From: Kappaphycus alvarezii
Lineage: Eukaryota > Rhodophyta > Florideophyceae > Gigartinales > Solieriaceae
Reading direction: 5' to 3'
Length of the DNA: 64,000 nucleotides
NCBI GenBank assembly: GCA_002205965.3
Contig: NADL03000673.1
Location: 1,054,001 to 1,118,000, forward strand
Both the position numbers and the translations under genes were made by a program. Of this stretch, positions 8,750 through 20,122 are shown piece by piece. How positions within the stretch are numbered: position 1 is the first letter of the stretch; every line of letters begins with the position of its first letter. The notes below the pieces were generated by a model. The model did no database searches. It was not told the DNA's origin and was given only the letters and a program-made list of their open reading frames with translations.

Positions 8750-9901
8750 GACGTGTAATGTGGCCGTCGCATACATGCGGCAGCAATTTCTTGAGTAAAG
8801 TCTTCGCGTAACTGGCACGAATCCAAGTCTCGCCTCCGTCTGTGCAATGCTTCGTCAAGATCGCAGTCGTCTTGCAAGTGAACTTCCCTATCTTCAGCCT
8901 CTGTATGGCTGCCCATATCCACTCTAGATGGCTGTGGTACATCAAAGCTTGTTGCACTATCCAGAACGAAGTTGTGGAGCTTGCAACACAGTAATATAAT
9001 TTGAGTGTTCTTCTCCACCGTGCAGCGCAATGGTCTCCAAAATATTCCCCATCTGGCTACAAGCATTCCAAATGCTTGTTCAATAAAGATGCGAGCTGAC
9101 GACTGCCAGTAGTTGAAACAGTCTTTCGAAATGGAGAGGTGGCGTCCCGGCCAAGGGGTTAATAATCTGTTACAGCAGTTATAAGCCTCGTCAGCTACAA
9201 CCCAATATCCCGCCATGAGACCACCGGCCTGTCGTCCAAGAAGTTCACACAAGCTGCTGATTGAGTACGCAGTGCTATCATGTGTAGAACCGGTTGACAG
9301 ACAGGAAACAAAGGTAAACCGATAGGTGGAATCACACATTGCCTGCGTATTCAGAGCAAACCATCCCTTCCGTTGTAGTATGATGTCGCATTTGGAACCT
9401 CCCATGCAGCTGGTTCACATATCTTAATTGCGATTCCATCTACCGCACCGCAGCACATTCGCAAAGGGCTTCGTCCACCTCTTGAAAACTCGTCTGAGAC
9501 ACGTCTGAGCCAACGCTCGTTATTATATGGAAACTCAATCCTTAAGGTGTTGTTTAGACAAACGATGTGTCATCAATGTACTGATAAACACTTGATATTG
9601 GCAGGCAATGGGCAAATGCAATATCAAGGTACGAGCCACCTGCTAGATATCTTAACGTCACTGATAACCTCATCAATGGGCAACTCTTTCTGAACCTCTT
9701 GGGGTCTGCCATTATCATCAGTTCTGCCAGCTTCATAAATGCCGGATGTGACATTCGGTACAGCTTTTTGAAGAATTTATCAGGGGTGCCAGCCAGGATT
9801 GCGGCAAAAGAGAACAGACCCCGAGGCACTGTTCGTTCCCCACGTCCTTCTCCTCCTAGCAGCAAAATATAGAGTGCCGAGCGATGAAACAAAAGCTTCA
9901 T
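8746..9901 (-). CDS. HARBI1-like DDE transposase of the Harbinger element, two frameshifts
   Basis: This enzyme would cut and join the element. In order, the minus strand shows FFKKLYRMSHPAFMKLAELM and LRYLAGGSYLDIAFAH with VYQYID (helix-rich N-terminus). After a frame change near 9555 comes PYNNERWLRRVSDEFSRGG, then the first catalytic Asp in CCGAVDGIAIKICEP. After a second frame change near 9370 come KGWFALNTQ, GSTHDSTAY, the second Asp in VVADEAYN, and the catalytic Glu in IFIEQAFGMLVARWGIFWRP. A charged tail ends at 8746. The DDE triad is therefore preserved and each break is a single-base shift, so this copy is young or damaged by sequence error. The region matches the DDE_Tnp_4 family from knowledge of its motifs. 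A start near 9901 is plausible but not proven. Confidence 0.85.
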
Positions 9902-10759
9902 TGCTATGTTTTCGTCTTATCAGCGCGGCAGCGCAAATGGATGCCCGTAAATCTCGACCCGTCATCAGGATAGGATCAGGATGAATGATGTAGTAGTTGA
10001 TGGACATATCCCTTAGATGCCGTCATCAGGGTTGTTGACAATATCATTGTGGTTTGGGTAAGCCCATCTCGTGTTTTCTACATATTTTGCTCACCAATGT
10101 ATTGGAACGCCTCCATGCAAATATGGGGCGATAAAATATGTATATTTTGTGTACATATTGTATTTTTGCTTTGGAGCGTCCCTAAATTTAATACCGTACG
10201 GGTATGTGCACAAAACTAGTAAGCAAAAACAAACTCTTACACGTGTACCATTTGCCCCACTCCAGTTTTTATCCCAATTTCCATGGTGTCAATTTCGCGC
10301 AAATCTCAACTGACTGGCCATGTGGCATACGGTGTTTCCTCCGAGCCTTCTATCAATTTCCGGCCCGCGATGCACTACTGTGCGTGAGAAAATAGACGTT
10401 CCAAGGCATTGGATAATTTGACCGGCCACTGGGTAGGTTCCTCTGCAAAGAAAACCAATATGGATGTGGAGATGTCATCGAATCCCAACGGCGCCATAAA
10501 ATCGAAGAGACGGGGTTCTGGACTCCTGAAATCTTACAAGTGTCACGCGACTTGCGTAACGTCTTTTGACGACATGTAATCTGCATGTGAGGAATTTATC
10601 CGAAATTCGACATTCAAGGCTGTGAGCGACATAACAGAGCTTTCTCGCAGCCTATTAAACGAATCTGCGAAAAGACACATGGACGCGTCTCATAAGATGG
10701 AAACATCCAATGTTTGCATGCCATGAACCTAAATGGAGTGCAAGTGGCTTGCAGAAAGT

Positions 10760-11190
10760 CTAATGCGAACCGTGTGTTGTGGGAATGTGGAGTTTTCCAA
10801 CCTCCCAAAAGCGCTCACCAGGTGCTGGATTACTGGATATGGATAAATCGGTTCTCCGGTTAAAGAAAGCTGACGCTGCCGTATGGCAAAGAGGTATCAG
10901 CGAAGAGACTCCAACGCGAAGATGATTGGACTCACGCTCTTCGGTGAACCATCCAATGAAGGCGACAAGATGAGCTTCAGTAACGGGAATGGGCACCCGA
11001 CGGTCAGCGTCACAGAACGCAAAATAAGTTCTCCACTGATGATCTCGCGTCCTTGTTGTGCGCACGCTCCAACCATGTCCTTGCAGTAGTCTCGTCGATC
11101 CATCCATTGCCGAACTTCTTGCACCAGTTGGCGAAGGCGAGCGCCCGCAACTGTGGCTAATCTCAAGGGTTTAGTGTAGTGCAAGGTGAT
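10760..11190 (-). pseudogene. Tyrosine recombinase, N-terminal core-binding domain (DIRS-like element)
   Basis: The frame gives SVRTTRTRDHQWRTYFAFCD, then VPIPVTEAHLVAFIGWF, which is the SAM-like core-binding fold that begins phage-integrase-type recombinases (a W..F..FC helix, then P......V..FI.WL). In the next frame FALESLR(stop)YLFAIRQ follows, the usual YLxAIR helix, so one frame change and one nonsense codon intervene. The catalytic domain with its R...HxxR...Y residues is not recognisable further down. This copy therefore cannot make an active enzyme. Its place downstream of RNase H supports a DIRS-type element over a cellular recombinase. Confidence 0.65.
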
Positions 11191-12329
11191 CCTGGTCCGT
11201 GATCCCGCGGTTTACCTATCTAACCCAGTTTTTTTAGTCTTCTGATAGCCATGAAGGGCCATAGTTTACAGTGTTGAGCCAGCGCATCCCTACCTTGTTG
11301 GCCTGTGCTGCTGACAGTTGTCTATTTTGGGCTAAAATACAGTGGGACTACCTTAAAGTATATCTGGGCTCCTGCCACGTACCCTTTTGCCAAGTGGCAC
11401 GCTACTCCATTTTTCCTTATTTTCTTGCAATCCCTTTTATGTAGGCCAATAGGGCACTTTTTCCGTTAGTCTATCTTGGGCACTTTTAGTACTTATTCTA
11501 TCGAACCTACAAGCTACACTAAAGTTATCGATGTTGCCCCTGACCTTCCGACTCTCGTCCTTTGGTACGCCAAGCCCGGGCTCGTCCCTGTTCAACCAAC
11601 CCAGTCACCCTTTCTCGTGCGCGCAAGGACCCCCTTTGTGGCCACTTTATTTGATTTTAACCAAAGTTCTCGTCCCTGCTCCCGGTTACCCGTTCTACAG
11701 TCGCGGCTATTCCTTCGGACAGCACTAGCTCTACCACCCCTACCGGCCCCTTTTTATCCTTTCTGCGTTTTATCGCTGTCCGTCCGTGCTCACAAGTTCA
11801 GTATGCCTTGAGGCGATTTTACCCGAACTAAGTGCCGCGCGTGTCGTCCCGCGATCCCCGCTATTGCACTACATTTTGTTCTAATAGAAGTACGCTCTAT
11901 TGTGGATGGAGTGTTCGCTGCACCCAACTTTGTGTAGCCAATGCGTCAGTCCCGATACTCGAGACGACATTGAGAGTGCCGGTGCGTACCACGGTTGGCG
12001 CGGCCACATTGGAATGAGTAGGAAAGCTGGAACCTTCGTTGCTGCAGTTTCATCATAATCAGATCAACAAATGGGCATAGGAGCCGACCTTGACGGCAGT
12101 CCCAATGTGATTCCAGCTCTACCCACGCCTGGCGTATCAGAAACGCCGGATGTTCGCCTAGCGGCTGGTGTGAAAAAGTGTCTAGATGGGTGTCCATACC
12201 AGCCAGAACCGAATGCCTCAGCTACCTTTGGATCCGGAGATTGCCCTGGGGGAACCGTCGCGACAATGAATCTGCGATTTTTTGGCTACAGATGGCAGCC
12301 ATTACGTACGAATACGAAGACCCGGGCGG

Positions 12330-12700
12330 TCTCATACATGTGTCAACCGCCGTAACTCTTTCATCACGGCACGACTCGACGAAATAAAGCCGTTGGTAAT
12401 GTGGACGACAGCCTGGTTGTCCACATGGAGTAGCAGGTCCCGTCGTTGCTGCTCTTTGAGTTGCGTTCCATGTCGACTCATTAGAAGCTTTCGTATAGCT
12501 TGTAGCTCTCGATAAGTTATGCTTTGAGCTCGGTTTCGACAGTTCCAGACGCCTTGTGTCTGGAGCTGGCCTCGCAAACCAGCCCGCATGTGTCGAATGT
12601 TCAGAGTTACCCGGTAGCCTACATCCGCGGCATCTGAATGGATGGCAGCATCGGGCTAGAACGGGCGTCTTGATGGTCCTTCGAGATCTTACCTCGAGAG
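12330..12700 (-). pseudogene. RNase H domain of the DIRS-like element
   Basis: The visible frame reads AAIHSDAADVGYRVTLN, then GVWNCRNRAQSITYRELQAI, then LLLHVDNQAVVHITNGF and RAVMKELRRL. The Asp of IHSDA, the Glu of YRELQAI and the Asp of HVDNQAV fit the three acidic metal-binding positions of DIRS-type RNase H. It lies directly downstream of the YMDD-bearing sequence. An in-frame TAG just before PDAAIHSD and a stop after the last helix show that it is not functional as it stands. Confidence 0.7.
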
Positions 12701-12889
12701 ATTATGCCAAAAGAACAAATCACTTACGCTTTGATAGCTCAATCTCACTCGCCCTTTGCGGTCCCGCCTTCGATTAGCACTCATATCCAGTAGTTTGAAC
12801 CGGTGTAAAAGCGGCCCATAGCATAGCAAGCGATAAAGTGACGAAGACGTCACAAAAATCGGCTAGTGCAAGTGCTCACCCAGCGTCTC

Positions 12890-13180
12890 CCCATTCGAAT
12901 TTACTGAAGAACATACGTTGCAAAGTTTTTGAATTTTCTAATCTTGTGCTCTGACTCCCGGAAAAGCATCAGATTGCTGTCAATTTCCACACTTAAGTGA
13001 GTCAGGTGTGTAGGTCCGCACCATTTGCCCGTCAATGGGTGGCGTTGCAGTCCTAGTCGTTACAAAATTCTGTTGATGGCGGTCTTGGCGTCCTGACAGT
13101 TTTACAATGTAGCAGTTATCCCAAGCGGGGACGGAGCTGATAAAAGTCGTCCATGTACGTTAGAACGCCCATGCTCTGTC
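12890..13180 (-). pseudogene. Reverse-transcriptase palm fragment with YMDD motif (DIRS-like element)
   Basis: SMGVLTYMDDFYQLRP contains the reverse-transcriptase catalytic motif YMDD (plus-strand bases 13146-13157). After a frame change the downstream text DAKTAINRIL, LGLQRHPLTGKW, HLSVEIDSNLMLFRESEHKI follows the DIRS pattern in which a pre-RNase-H segment has L-G-x-x-I-D-S. The fingers subdomain upstream was not recovered. There are several stops and frame changes, so it is a dead copy. Confidence 0.7.
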
Positions 13181-13270
13181 ATTGCAGTTACTGAACGAAT
13201 GTGGGAACCTGGCTGTTATTTTTCGCGCGCGCATAAGCTACCTACAAGTAAGTACAGGCTGTCATGTCCC

Positions 13271-15324
13271 GGGCCAGTAGGGCCGCGTAGTTGCTTTGCA
13301 ATTACTTTTAATTCCCCAATTATTCCTTTATTTTAGTAATTACTGTAAGACTAGTCTAGCTGACAGTGCCACACTAGGTGGCGCCGTCCTACACTACTTA
13401 GGGTGTCACCACCTTAGGCCGTCCACAGTAAACCAAAAAACAGACCCCCCCGAGCCCAAGTTACCTTTTTATTTCCGTGACCGGAGTAGTCCGGAAGTTC
13501 AACCTTAACTAGGACTCCTAGTTTGTGACCGGCAAGCCTAGCGCTGCAAGGATCACTACAGCTAGACCATTCTAGCGTGCGGCCGGAGTAATCGTGGCTA
13601 CCCTTTTACTTGGCCAGTCCCGGAGTAGGACTGCCTACCCTATCCTTTACCCACCGTTTTCCCATCCTTCATTCCCCAGAGAAAGATCCTGGAGGACCGT
13701 AGGGCATCCTCCTACGCCTATCGAGCGCGACCTACGTCGCTCTACCCGCTACTACCACGTAGCTGTCTAGGCCTCCTAGACTGGTCTCCCGCGGAAGCGC
13801 CAGCTTCCGAAACTAACCATCTGGTGCGTGGTCCTCAAGGGCCATATTACTACAACGAAAACCACCAAGAATCGAGTTAACCATACAGGAAATCGCCCCC
13901 ACTCAAACGGAAGAGCTGCACAATGATAGAAGTACCATTCATAATGGAAGATAAACCAGTCTCTCATAGCAGGCCCTAGTAAACATTATGGAGTGTGTGC
14001 GGAGGATGGGGTAAGGATGACAAGTGGAGGTTGAACGGAAGTTTAAGAGAGGTGATTAGAGGATGAATTGAGTCTTGCAAGGCGCTTGCGTTCAACCATC
14101 AGTTACCATTTTCCACACTCCGCAGGTCCTCCAATCATCATGCAAGCACCCCACACAACCTCCAAATGGGAGCTGTTTATGAAAGCACAACGCAAGTTTT
14201 GTGCAACTGTACATATTGGATTTCTAATTATTAATACGGCTGAATCGTTCTGCCTCATTCAATATTTTATAGTGCGAGTTTATTTAATATAATTTGGCCA
14301 CGGCAACTTGAAATGTCACGATGACGGTATGTCAAATGATATTGTCATGACACCAATACCGTGGCTTTTCTCATGTTTACTACCGCGCTTTTACCCCAGG
14401 ACTGCCAGAATCCGTACCAACTCGTCTGATACAGCAAGCCATCCCTGTAGCAAACGATTTATATCTCGAAAAGTGTCTATAAAGTATGTACGATTTGTTC
14501 TCTCCTGCGGTACCCGGTGCTCGAGAACCCCAATTGAATATCTCAACGCAGCGGAGCTCTCAAAAGTTGGCTTTTCAGCCGCAATCTCTTGAACAATTGT
14601 CCAATAGCATTAAACTGTAGCCGGTCAGCCCATTCGACAAGGACAAGAGTGCGCGACTTATGCCAGGACTCAGATTGAAAAGTGTACCACAAAACCTTTA
14701 GCAGACGGCCACAATAAACATCATGGATTCATTTGAGCTGGCTTCACCGTCATACACGGCAAGATCAACCGCAATGAAGGAATCAACTCTTTTCATACTG
14801 CTTTTATGACGCCTTCACATGCTCCGACGATTTGCTTATAATTTTTTTAATGGGGGGCTATTCTTATGCGACAATGGCAAACCATGTCGTCGTTCATGAA
14901 AGCGCTCTTTGCACCCTGATCACTAAGATCTTCGAAGCTCCGCAAGTAGTTGACAAATAACTTGCTCATGCGAGTTTTACGATGTAACGGGCTTTGCAAT
15001 GACTAGAGATCTCATGGCAAAAACCACTGAAACACATCAAAATGATCTCTTTATCGGACAAAACATATTCTCTTGAGTTTTTTGTGTCATGTGCAAAGTG
15101 TTAACGGGTAGAACAGCTTGTAGCTTTGCTGAAACATCTTTAATTCGGTCATTGCCTCAGAGGGAAGGCAGCGAGCATTTAGCCTTGATTTCATTATACC
15201 CACATAGCGCTCAACCCAACCGATTCAGATTAACGAGCAGGCCACAATTCCTAATTGTGTCTGCCAAGTGCACGAGCGCATGTAGTGTTGATTCACACAA
15301 TCACACCCTCTCTTCGCTTTACAT
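13271..15324. other. No recognisable gene
   Basis: Short open frames only, none with motifs I recognise. The first part, to about 13760, is GC-richer than the rest and may be the far end of the DIRS-like element. From about 13970 the sequence becomes more AT-rich, with no clear repeats. Confidence 0.5.
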
Positions 15325-16566
15325 TTAGGTGACGCTCAAAGTGCTTAACAAATCCTTTTGCAAAATCTTAGAGCTCTCACACGTCAGCATCGGCCAGGAC
15401 GACATTTCAATCACCCTAGAAAAGACTTGTATCCCCTTCAAATACGCATCTGGTAAGTGTTCCTTGAAGAGGGCTTGCAAAAAAGTTGCGATACAGAGTC
15501 CTACATTCGACAGCTTTCCATTTTGTGTAGTGAATACTTCTTCTAGGTGGCGCTCCAAAGGCATCTTGTGATGTACCCTTTCCAATGTTGCAATCTCACC
15601 ATCAATAGAATCTCAAACAACCTTAGAGATTATGAAAGTTCCATCTCGAAACCCATGGGACTTACCCTTCTCATTGTCACCTTTTAGGAGCTCTGTAATA
15701 TCACGGCATATATTCATTATTAGATGCATGGTGTCCAACGGAAATGATTTATATAGTAAGATTCCGATGAGTTTGCGCAGTTCTATTGAACCCTTGATCC
15801 CAGTGCTTGACTGCAGATCCTCCTTGTTCCGTTTAGACAAGTTCTCATCTTCTCCCAAAAAAAGCAAAGCTGTGTTGTTGTCGACGATTTTGTGCATTGG
15901 TGGACGTTCCATATCATAAAAAATATGCGTCCGACGCATTGCTGCATCTGTTTTCCGCATCATTCGACTGGGATAATAGTAATGATGCGACTTCTGAATG
16001 CAGAACCCACTCACACTACAGGAACGGCATGAGCTTCTGCCGTTTACACCCATAGTACCGGAGCTTTTCGCAGCAACTGGAGAGTCTCCAGTGAAATGAG
16101 AAAAATGTATCCAAACCCTTCCGAAAGTTCCGTCATGAAACCAGGGTTCTGTTCTGCCGTCCTTATTAATAATGTGCACCTCTTTAACAAATAGCGCGAA
16201 GAACCTATAATACTTCACTGACTCTTTGCTCCCCTTAAAAGAGACAAGTGCGATTATTTTATCAATAAGTAACCGTATATACGGTGAAAGGTGGTGGATA
16301 ATGGCGAATATCGGCCAATAATTATACGAATTATTGGCGTACACTTGAATTACATCTGTATACGGGGCAATAGAAACGTCAAACATCATTTTTTTCCATT
16401 GCTTTGTGTTGACCAGCAATTTAGTGGTACAGCCTTCCATCCAGTACATCCTCATAAAATACGTCAGGCCTGTAACGTCCAGTATGCGTCGTACGCCCTT
16501 TATCTTGTTTCGATACCAACCGAACAAGTCCTCACAGCTTTCCTCATGTCCTACCAATGCTCTCAA
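15325..16566 (-). pseudogene. CACTA (En/Spm)-type Tnp2-like transposase relic, one in-frame TGA
   Basis: A 317-residue minus-strand frame (16566 to the TGA at 15611-15613) continues in the same frame to 15325, so one nonsense codon splits about 414 residues. Diagnostic parts are FTGDSPVAAKSSGTMGVNGR with SCRSCSVSG and a following YYPS, which fits the Tnp2 (Transposase_21) pattern GD.PA..k..G..g..gC..C. Later comes PLDTMHLIMNICRDITELL, matching the family's D-x-MHL-x-x-N segment. GTTTGAGAT in place of GTTCGAGAT would be a simple C-to-T change, but the ancestral codon is not known. The protein is much shorter than full Tnp2; the N-terminal part probably lies in the broken sequence up to about 17490. 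The family assignment is by pattern, not by search. Confidence 0.62.
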
Positions 16567-17490
16567 CGGCGTAGGAGCTGCAATTATTCAAAATACACCA
16601 GTCAGGCATTGTGTCTTTCCTTCGACGAACCGTGCACACCTCTTCATATCATACTAGAAGATATTCATCTACTCCTAATCTTCTTATCAGCGAGTGACTA
16701 AAACAGGCCAAATATCTGATAGTATCAAACCCGAAATGCCTTCTTAAATTGCGCTTCCACGTGACTGGTGTGAACAGGGCCTTCACAAGCCTTCACGATA
16801 CGTGCCGTTAGTGCATTTTTCACTTGAAATTGAATAAAAGTCTCAACGCAGTCGCTATTTTGTTCGAGCCCAGTTTCGAAAGCGCAAAGCCTGACTTGAC
16901 CGCTAGACTCCCGCAGGTACCCCCTATCACTTGAGTACTTAGCCCCATGCTGTTACTGGGTGCGAAAAGAATCACTCATCTCAACATCTACATCATCATT
17001 GTGGGCCTGAATATCTGGGGCGCTTGAAGAAGAGTGGGCCTAGTCCCCACCAGATTGATCAGAGAAAATAATGCCAGTTCCATCAATCTCATCAGATTCT
17101 TGTTCCTGCTCATGTTCATATATAAAATTATAGACAGCACCGATACCGACATAGAGAGTCCCAGAAATATTTCCTCGGATATGAAAACCTGTAGCCAGAC
17201 CGAGATCTGAACTACCTGCGGGTCGAAAAGATTCACTTTTGAGATTAATCATCCGTTCAAAGACCAGCTGCGCCATTCCCACTGTGTTCCATGGACCCGG
17301 CAGCCAAAATTGGAAGACCCGCTTCCAGTCTTTCCTGTTTGCTACTGTGCGATGTCGAAACATTGTACTCTGGGATACAGGTTTTCCCGCCGGTCGGCAC
17401 TAGCACAGGTACTCTACCAGGCATATGGATTGTCCGCGATTGGCCTCCATCACATCGTAAATTTGGGAAACGGCATATAAAGGTCATCGT
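16567..17490 (-). other. Probable upstream part of the CACTA-like element, heavily broken
   Basis: On the minus strand, frames with acidic character (EHEQEQESDEIDGTG and AHNDDVDVEMSD) and short helical stretches run toward the transposase relic, interrupted by stops and frame changes. The position and charge suit the N-terminal region of a Tnp2 protein, but no defining motif is visible. Confidence 0.3.
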
Positions 17491-20122
17491 CTAAAGCTAC
17501 CAGATTGTCAAAATGATTGTAAGGAATCTAGAATCTGATTACAACTTCCGCCCGAAAGCCTGAGACTTGAGAAAGAGCCGATATTTTGATCCTTCATTTT
17601 CGCTTCAACAACGGCCTTCGAGGTCCATCTAATGTGCCTTGAGGAATTAATTATTGATATGGTGGTCAAAATAAACTAGAGCTCTCGCTTCGAATCCAAG
17701 GACTCATCGTATAAGGCACTAACATGCAAAAGATGAAGTAGTCCTTCGCGTGCTCGGCTACACTTCCAACTTCGTATTAGGCGCAGCGGTCACAACCTAA
17801 TTCCCTAGATGCACCCCAGGAATCATCAAAATCATCACAATCATCCACCTTCATCCATCCCGTCCATTCAGTCCACCCCGAATGCAGTCACTCTTGCCCA
17901 TTTGACGAACCTGCCCCACACGGGAGGTTTCCGACCGAGCTCAATGATCCAAAGCGACCTCCGTTAATTAAATATAACGTCATAGAGAGGAAGTAACTTA
18001 AAAAGAAATGGGCCTTTTCATGTGGGCCTTCAAGGGATACACGCAGATGGGTCCAAATTGTTAAGGTAATTGGCGCTTACGTGCCTGGTGACAACGAAAA
18101 ATACTTAAAAGAGGAGTATATACAGTATCGCTGGTGGAATCACTCTATGAAAGCCGACAAAATAACTTCTACCATCTACGGACATGTCGAAGATACCGCG
18201 CGAGCTATGATTCCAACCACTTATAGTCACTTGACTTAAAATCAAGTTCAAGCACAGGACAGCGCAGCTATGGAACAATTCTTGGCTTAAATATTACTCA
18301 ATCCCTTTTGTGACCCTCTCATACAGACTACTCGCGTTTTCGATATCAGAATATTCATAGCGGCTAATATCCTCTCCAAGCGGCGTACTAGGATTGATCA
18401 GCAAAAACGGCTCCAAAAAGGGCAAATCATATCCAATTCATCTCGGCTTTCCCGTCTCCCAACTCCCATTCTGCTAGCTGAAATTGACTCGAGATATACA
18501 CTCAAAACTTCACTAATGGAGGAATAAATTTAAGCCTATGAATTGAGGACGCTTCAAATCCAAGTTCGTTTTTCAGAATTGCTCGAGAAACTGTTCCAGA
18601 CATACCTAAGAGTCATTTCAATCCAGCGAACAGAGATCAATCTAGGCAAAGCACGGATGAAAGGTCCTGTTTCCGCGTCTATATGTTGCCTAAACCAAAT
18701 AGTTCGAGGCACAATCACAGTATGCCAGAGATCATGACCTCTGTTGGATCTGTCCCGAAACACAGAACGAACCGTTCCGGCATTACTCAAAGTGCGGCAC
18801 GCACTTTAATTTGCCCTAGCACGAGTCATCTTTTCAAATCCAATGCCGCGAAGAGTCCAATTCAAGGAAGGGTCAGTCAGGAATTTGCTTCAGTACCGAG
18901 TCCAACACAAGTGTGGCTTAATGAAATCGACTAATTTGCGGGCTGATGAATTGGAGAAATCTAGTCAAAGTAATAATGGACCTCAAAACACCCTGAAGGA
19001 CAATGAATTTCGGTTGGCTTAACCTCCGTTCAAACCTACATAATAATATCAGGGATTTTATTACCAAACCGAATGAAACTTCTCACTCTTCCGGTGATGG
19101 CAGCTCTGACAGCGAAGCAGAAATACAGAAGAAAATTTCCAAGATGCAGCAACAGATAACTAAGAAGCGCAGAAACAAACAAACCAGTGCTGGCAGCAGA
19201 AAGAAGTGGTTTTAGTAGGAAGGCACTGTATAGTCGCTGCTTGGCTTTATTTGAACTTCATTTGGCCGTAGAAAGGAGAAAAAGTAGAGTGAATATGTAA
19301 TTGCTGCCCAAAATTCATTCCTCTTGACCTTACCTACATTTACCCAAGAGCATATATCAACTGGCAACAGCATCTATCCAAACCATGATCCTCCGAGACA
19401 TAAAGCTGAGCTTCTACTGACCATTCCTTTAGCAGCTTTTCGCTGAGCCAGCCCACCCAACCACCCCTCCCCTTTCATCGTATTTGTCCTCGTACCTCGG
19501 TCCCCGCAGCCAACATCTCAACCAATTTGAACACATTATTTCGTTATTACCTCACAACCTAGCCATTTGCAATTGGCCCCGAAAGTCAAGTCTTTTGCAT
19601 TTCATGTGGGTCCGTCTACCGGTTATTTGAGAGAATACTTGCCGCGAACGTATTGTGCATTTTTGTCCCGGAGTGCATGGAACTGCACGGTATCAGATGA
19701 AGCTGCTGCGTGGAGCAGAACAGCATCAGGATAAAATTGAGATGTATGTGCGCAGAGAAAATATGCGCTCAGGTTTGCACCCAAATATTTGCCTGTGTGG
19801 GTTTGAATCAAAATTGACGTAGCATTGAATCCGGATTACCAAACGCCGTCAGTGGGAGTCGTCAGGATCAGTCAAAAAAGCGTTTCCGGACGACTTCCAA
19901 ATTAATTATCAACAAACGAATTTGATTGCCGTAAATTCAGCGAGTCCACAATGACTTGGTCACTGACGTCGCTGCTGGTGAAGATAATTTTTCGTTTTTT
20001 TGCTTACATATTTGAATCGCGAGTTGTAATTCACGGTGTGATCAATTTGATCAAGATTTTGAACTGGTTCCAATTCTGTCAACTAAGGGGAGCATAGTGA
20101 TGAGCTGTTTAGTGATGAAGCA
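17491..20122. other. No recognisable gene; two short anonymous ORFs
   Basis: A frame at 18683-18934 (plus) and another at 19003-19215 (plus) could be pieces of one anonymous protein. The second ends in a charged, Lys-rich tail (KKISKMQQQITKKRRNKQ) with an acidic SDSEAE just before it. I recognise neither. A short CATCA/CATCC-rich patch lies at about 17820-17870. Nothing else is supportable. Confidence 0.4.

Larger units (their letters stand above)
7300..10010. mobile_element. PIF/Harbinger-type DNA transposon (ORFs at 7399-8749, transposase on minus strand)
   Basis: The element carries the two-gene set typical of Harbinger transposons: a SANT/Myb-like DNA-binding protein on plus and a DDE transposase on minus. 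They are convergent and their stop codons overlap at 8746-8749. An extra SAP-like ORF precedes the SANT gene. I could not define the short terminal inverted repeats or the three-base target duplication by eye, so the outer limits are only approximate. Confidence 0.8.
10350..13270 (-). mobile_element. DIRS-like (tyrosine-recombinase) retrotransposon relic
   Basis: Read on the minus strand, the order is reverse transcriptase (YMDD, about 12890-13180), RNase H (about 12330-12700), then a tyrosine-recombinase N-terminal domain (about 10760-11190). This is the layout of DIRS-group elements, which integrate with a recombinase in place of a DDE integrase. All parts are broken by frame changes and stops. 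The split or inverted terminal repeats expected of DIRS elements were not identified. The stretch between RNase H and recombinase (about 11230-11950) is pyrimidine-rich on the plus strand with no clear gene. Confidence 0.72.

Noticed and set aside
11230..11950. Pyrimidine-rich ORFs (for example 11476-11811, plus) as a gene
   Set aside because: They lie inside the minus-strand DIRS-like element, overlap one another and have no motif.
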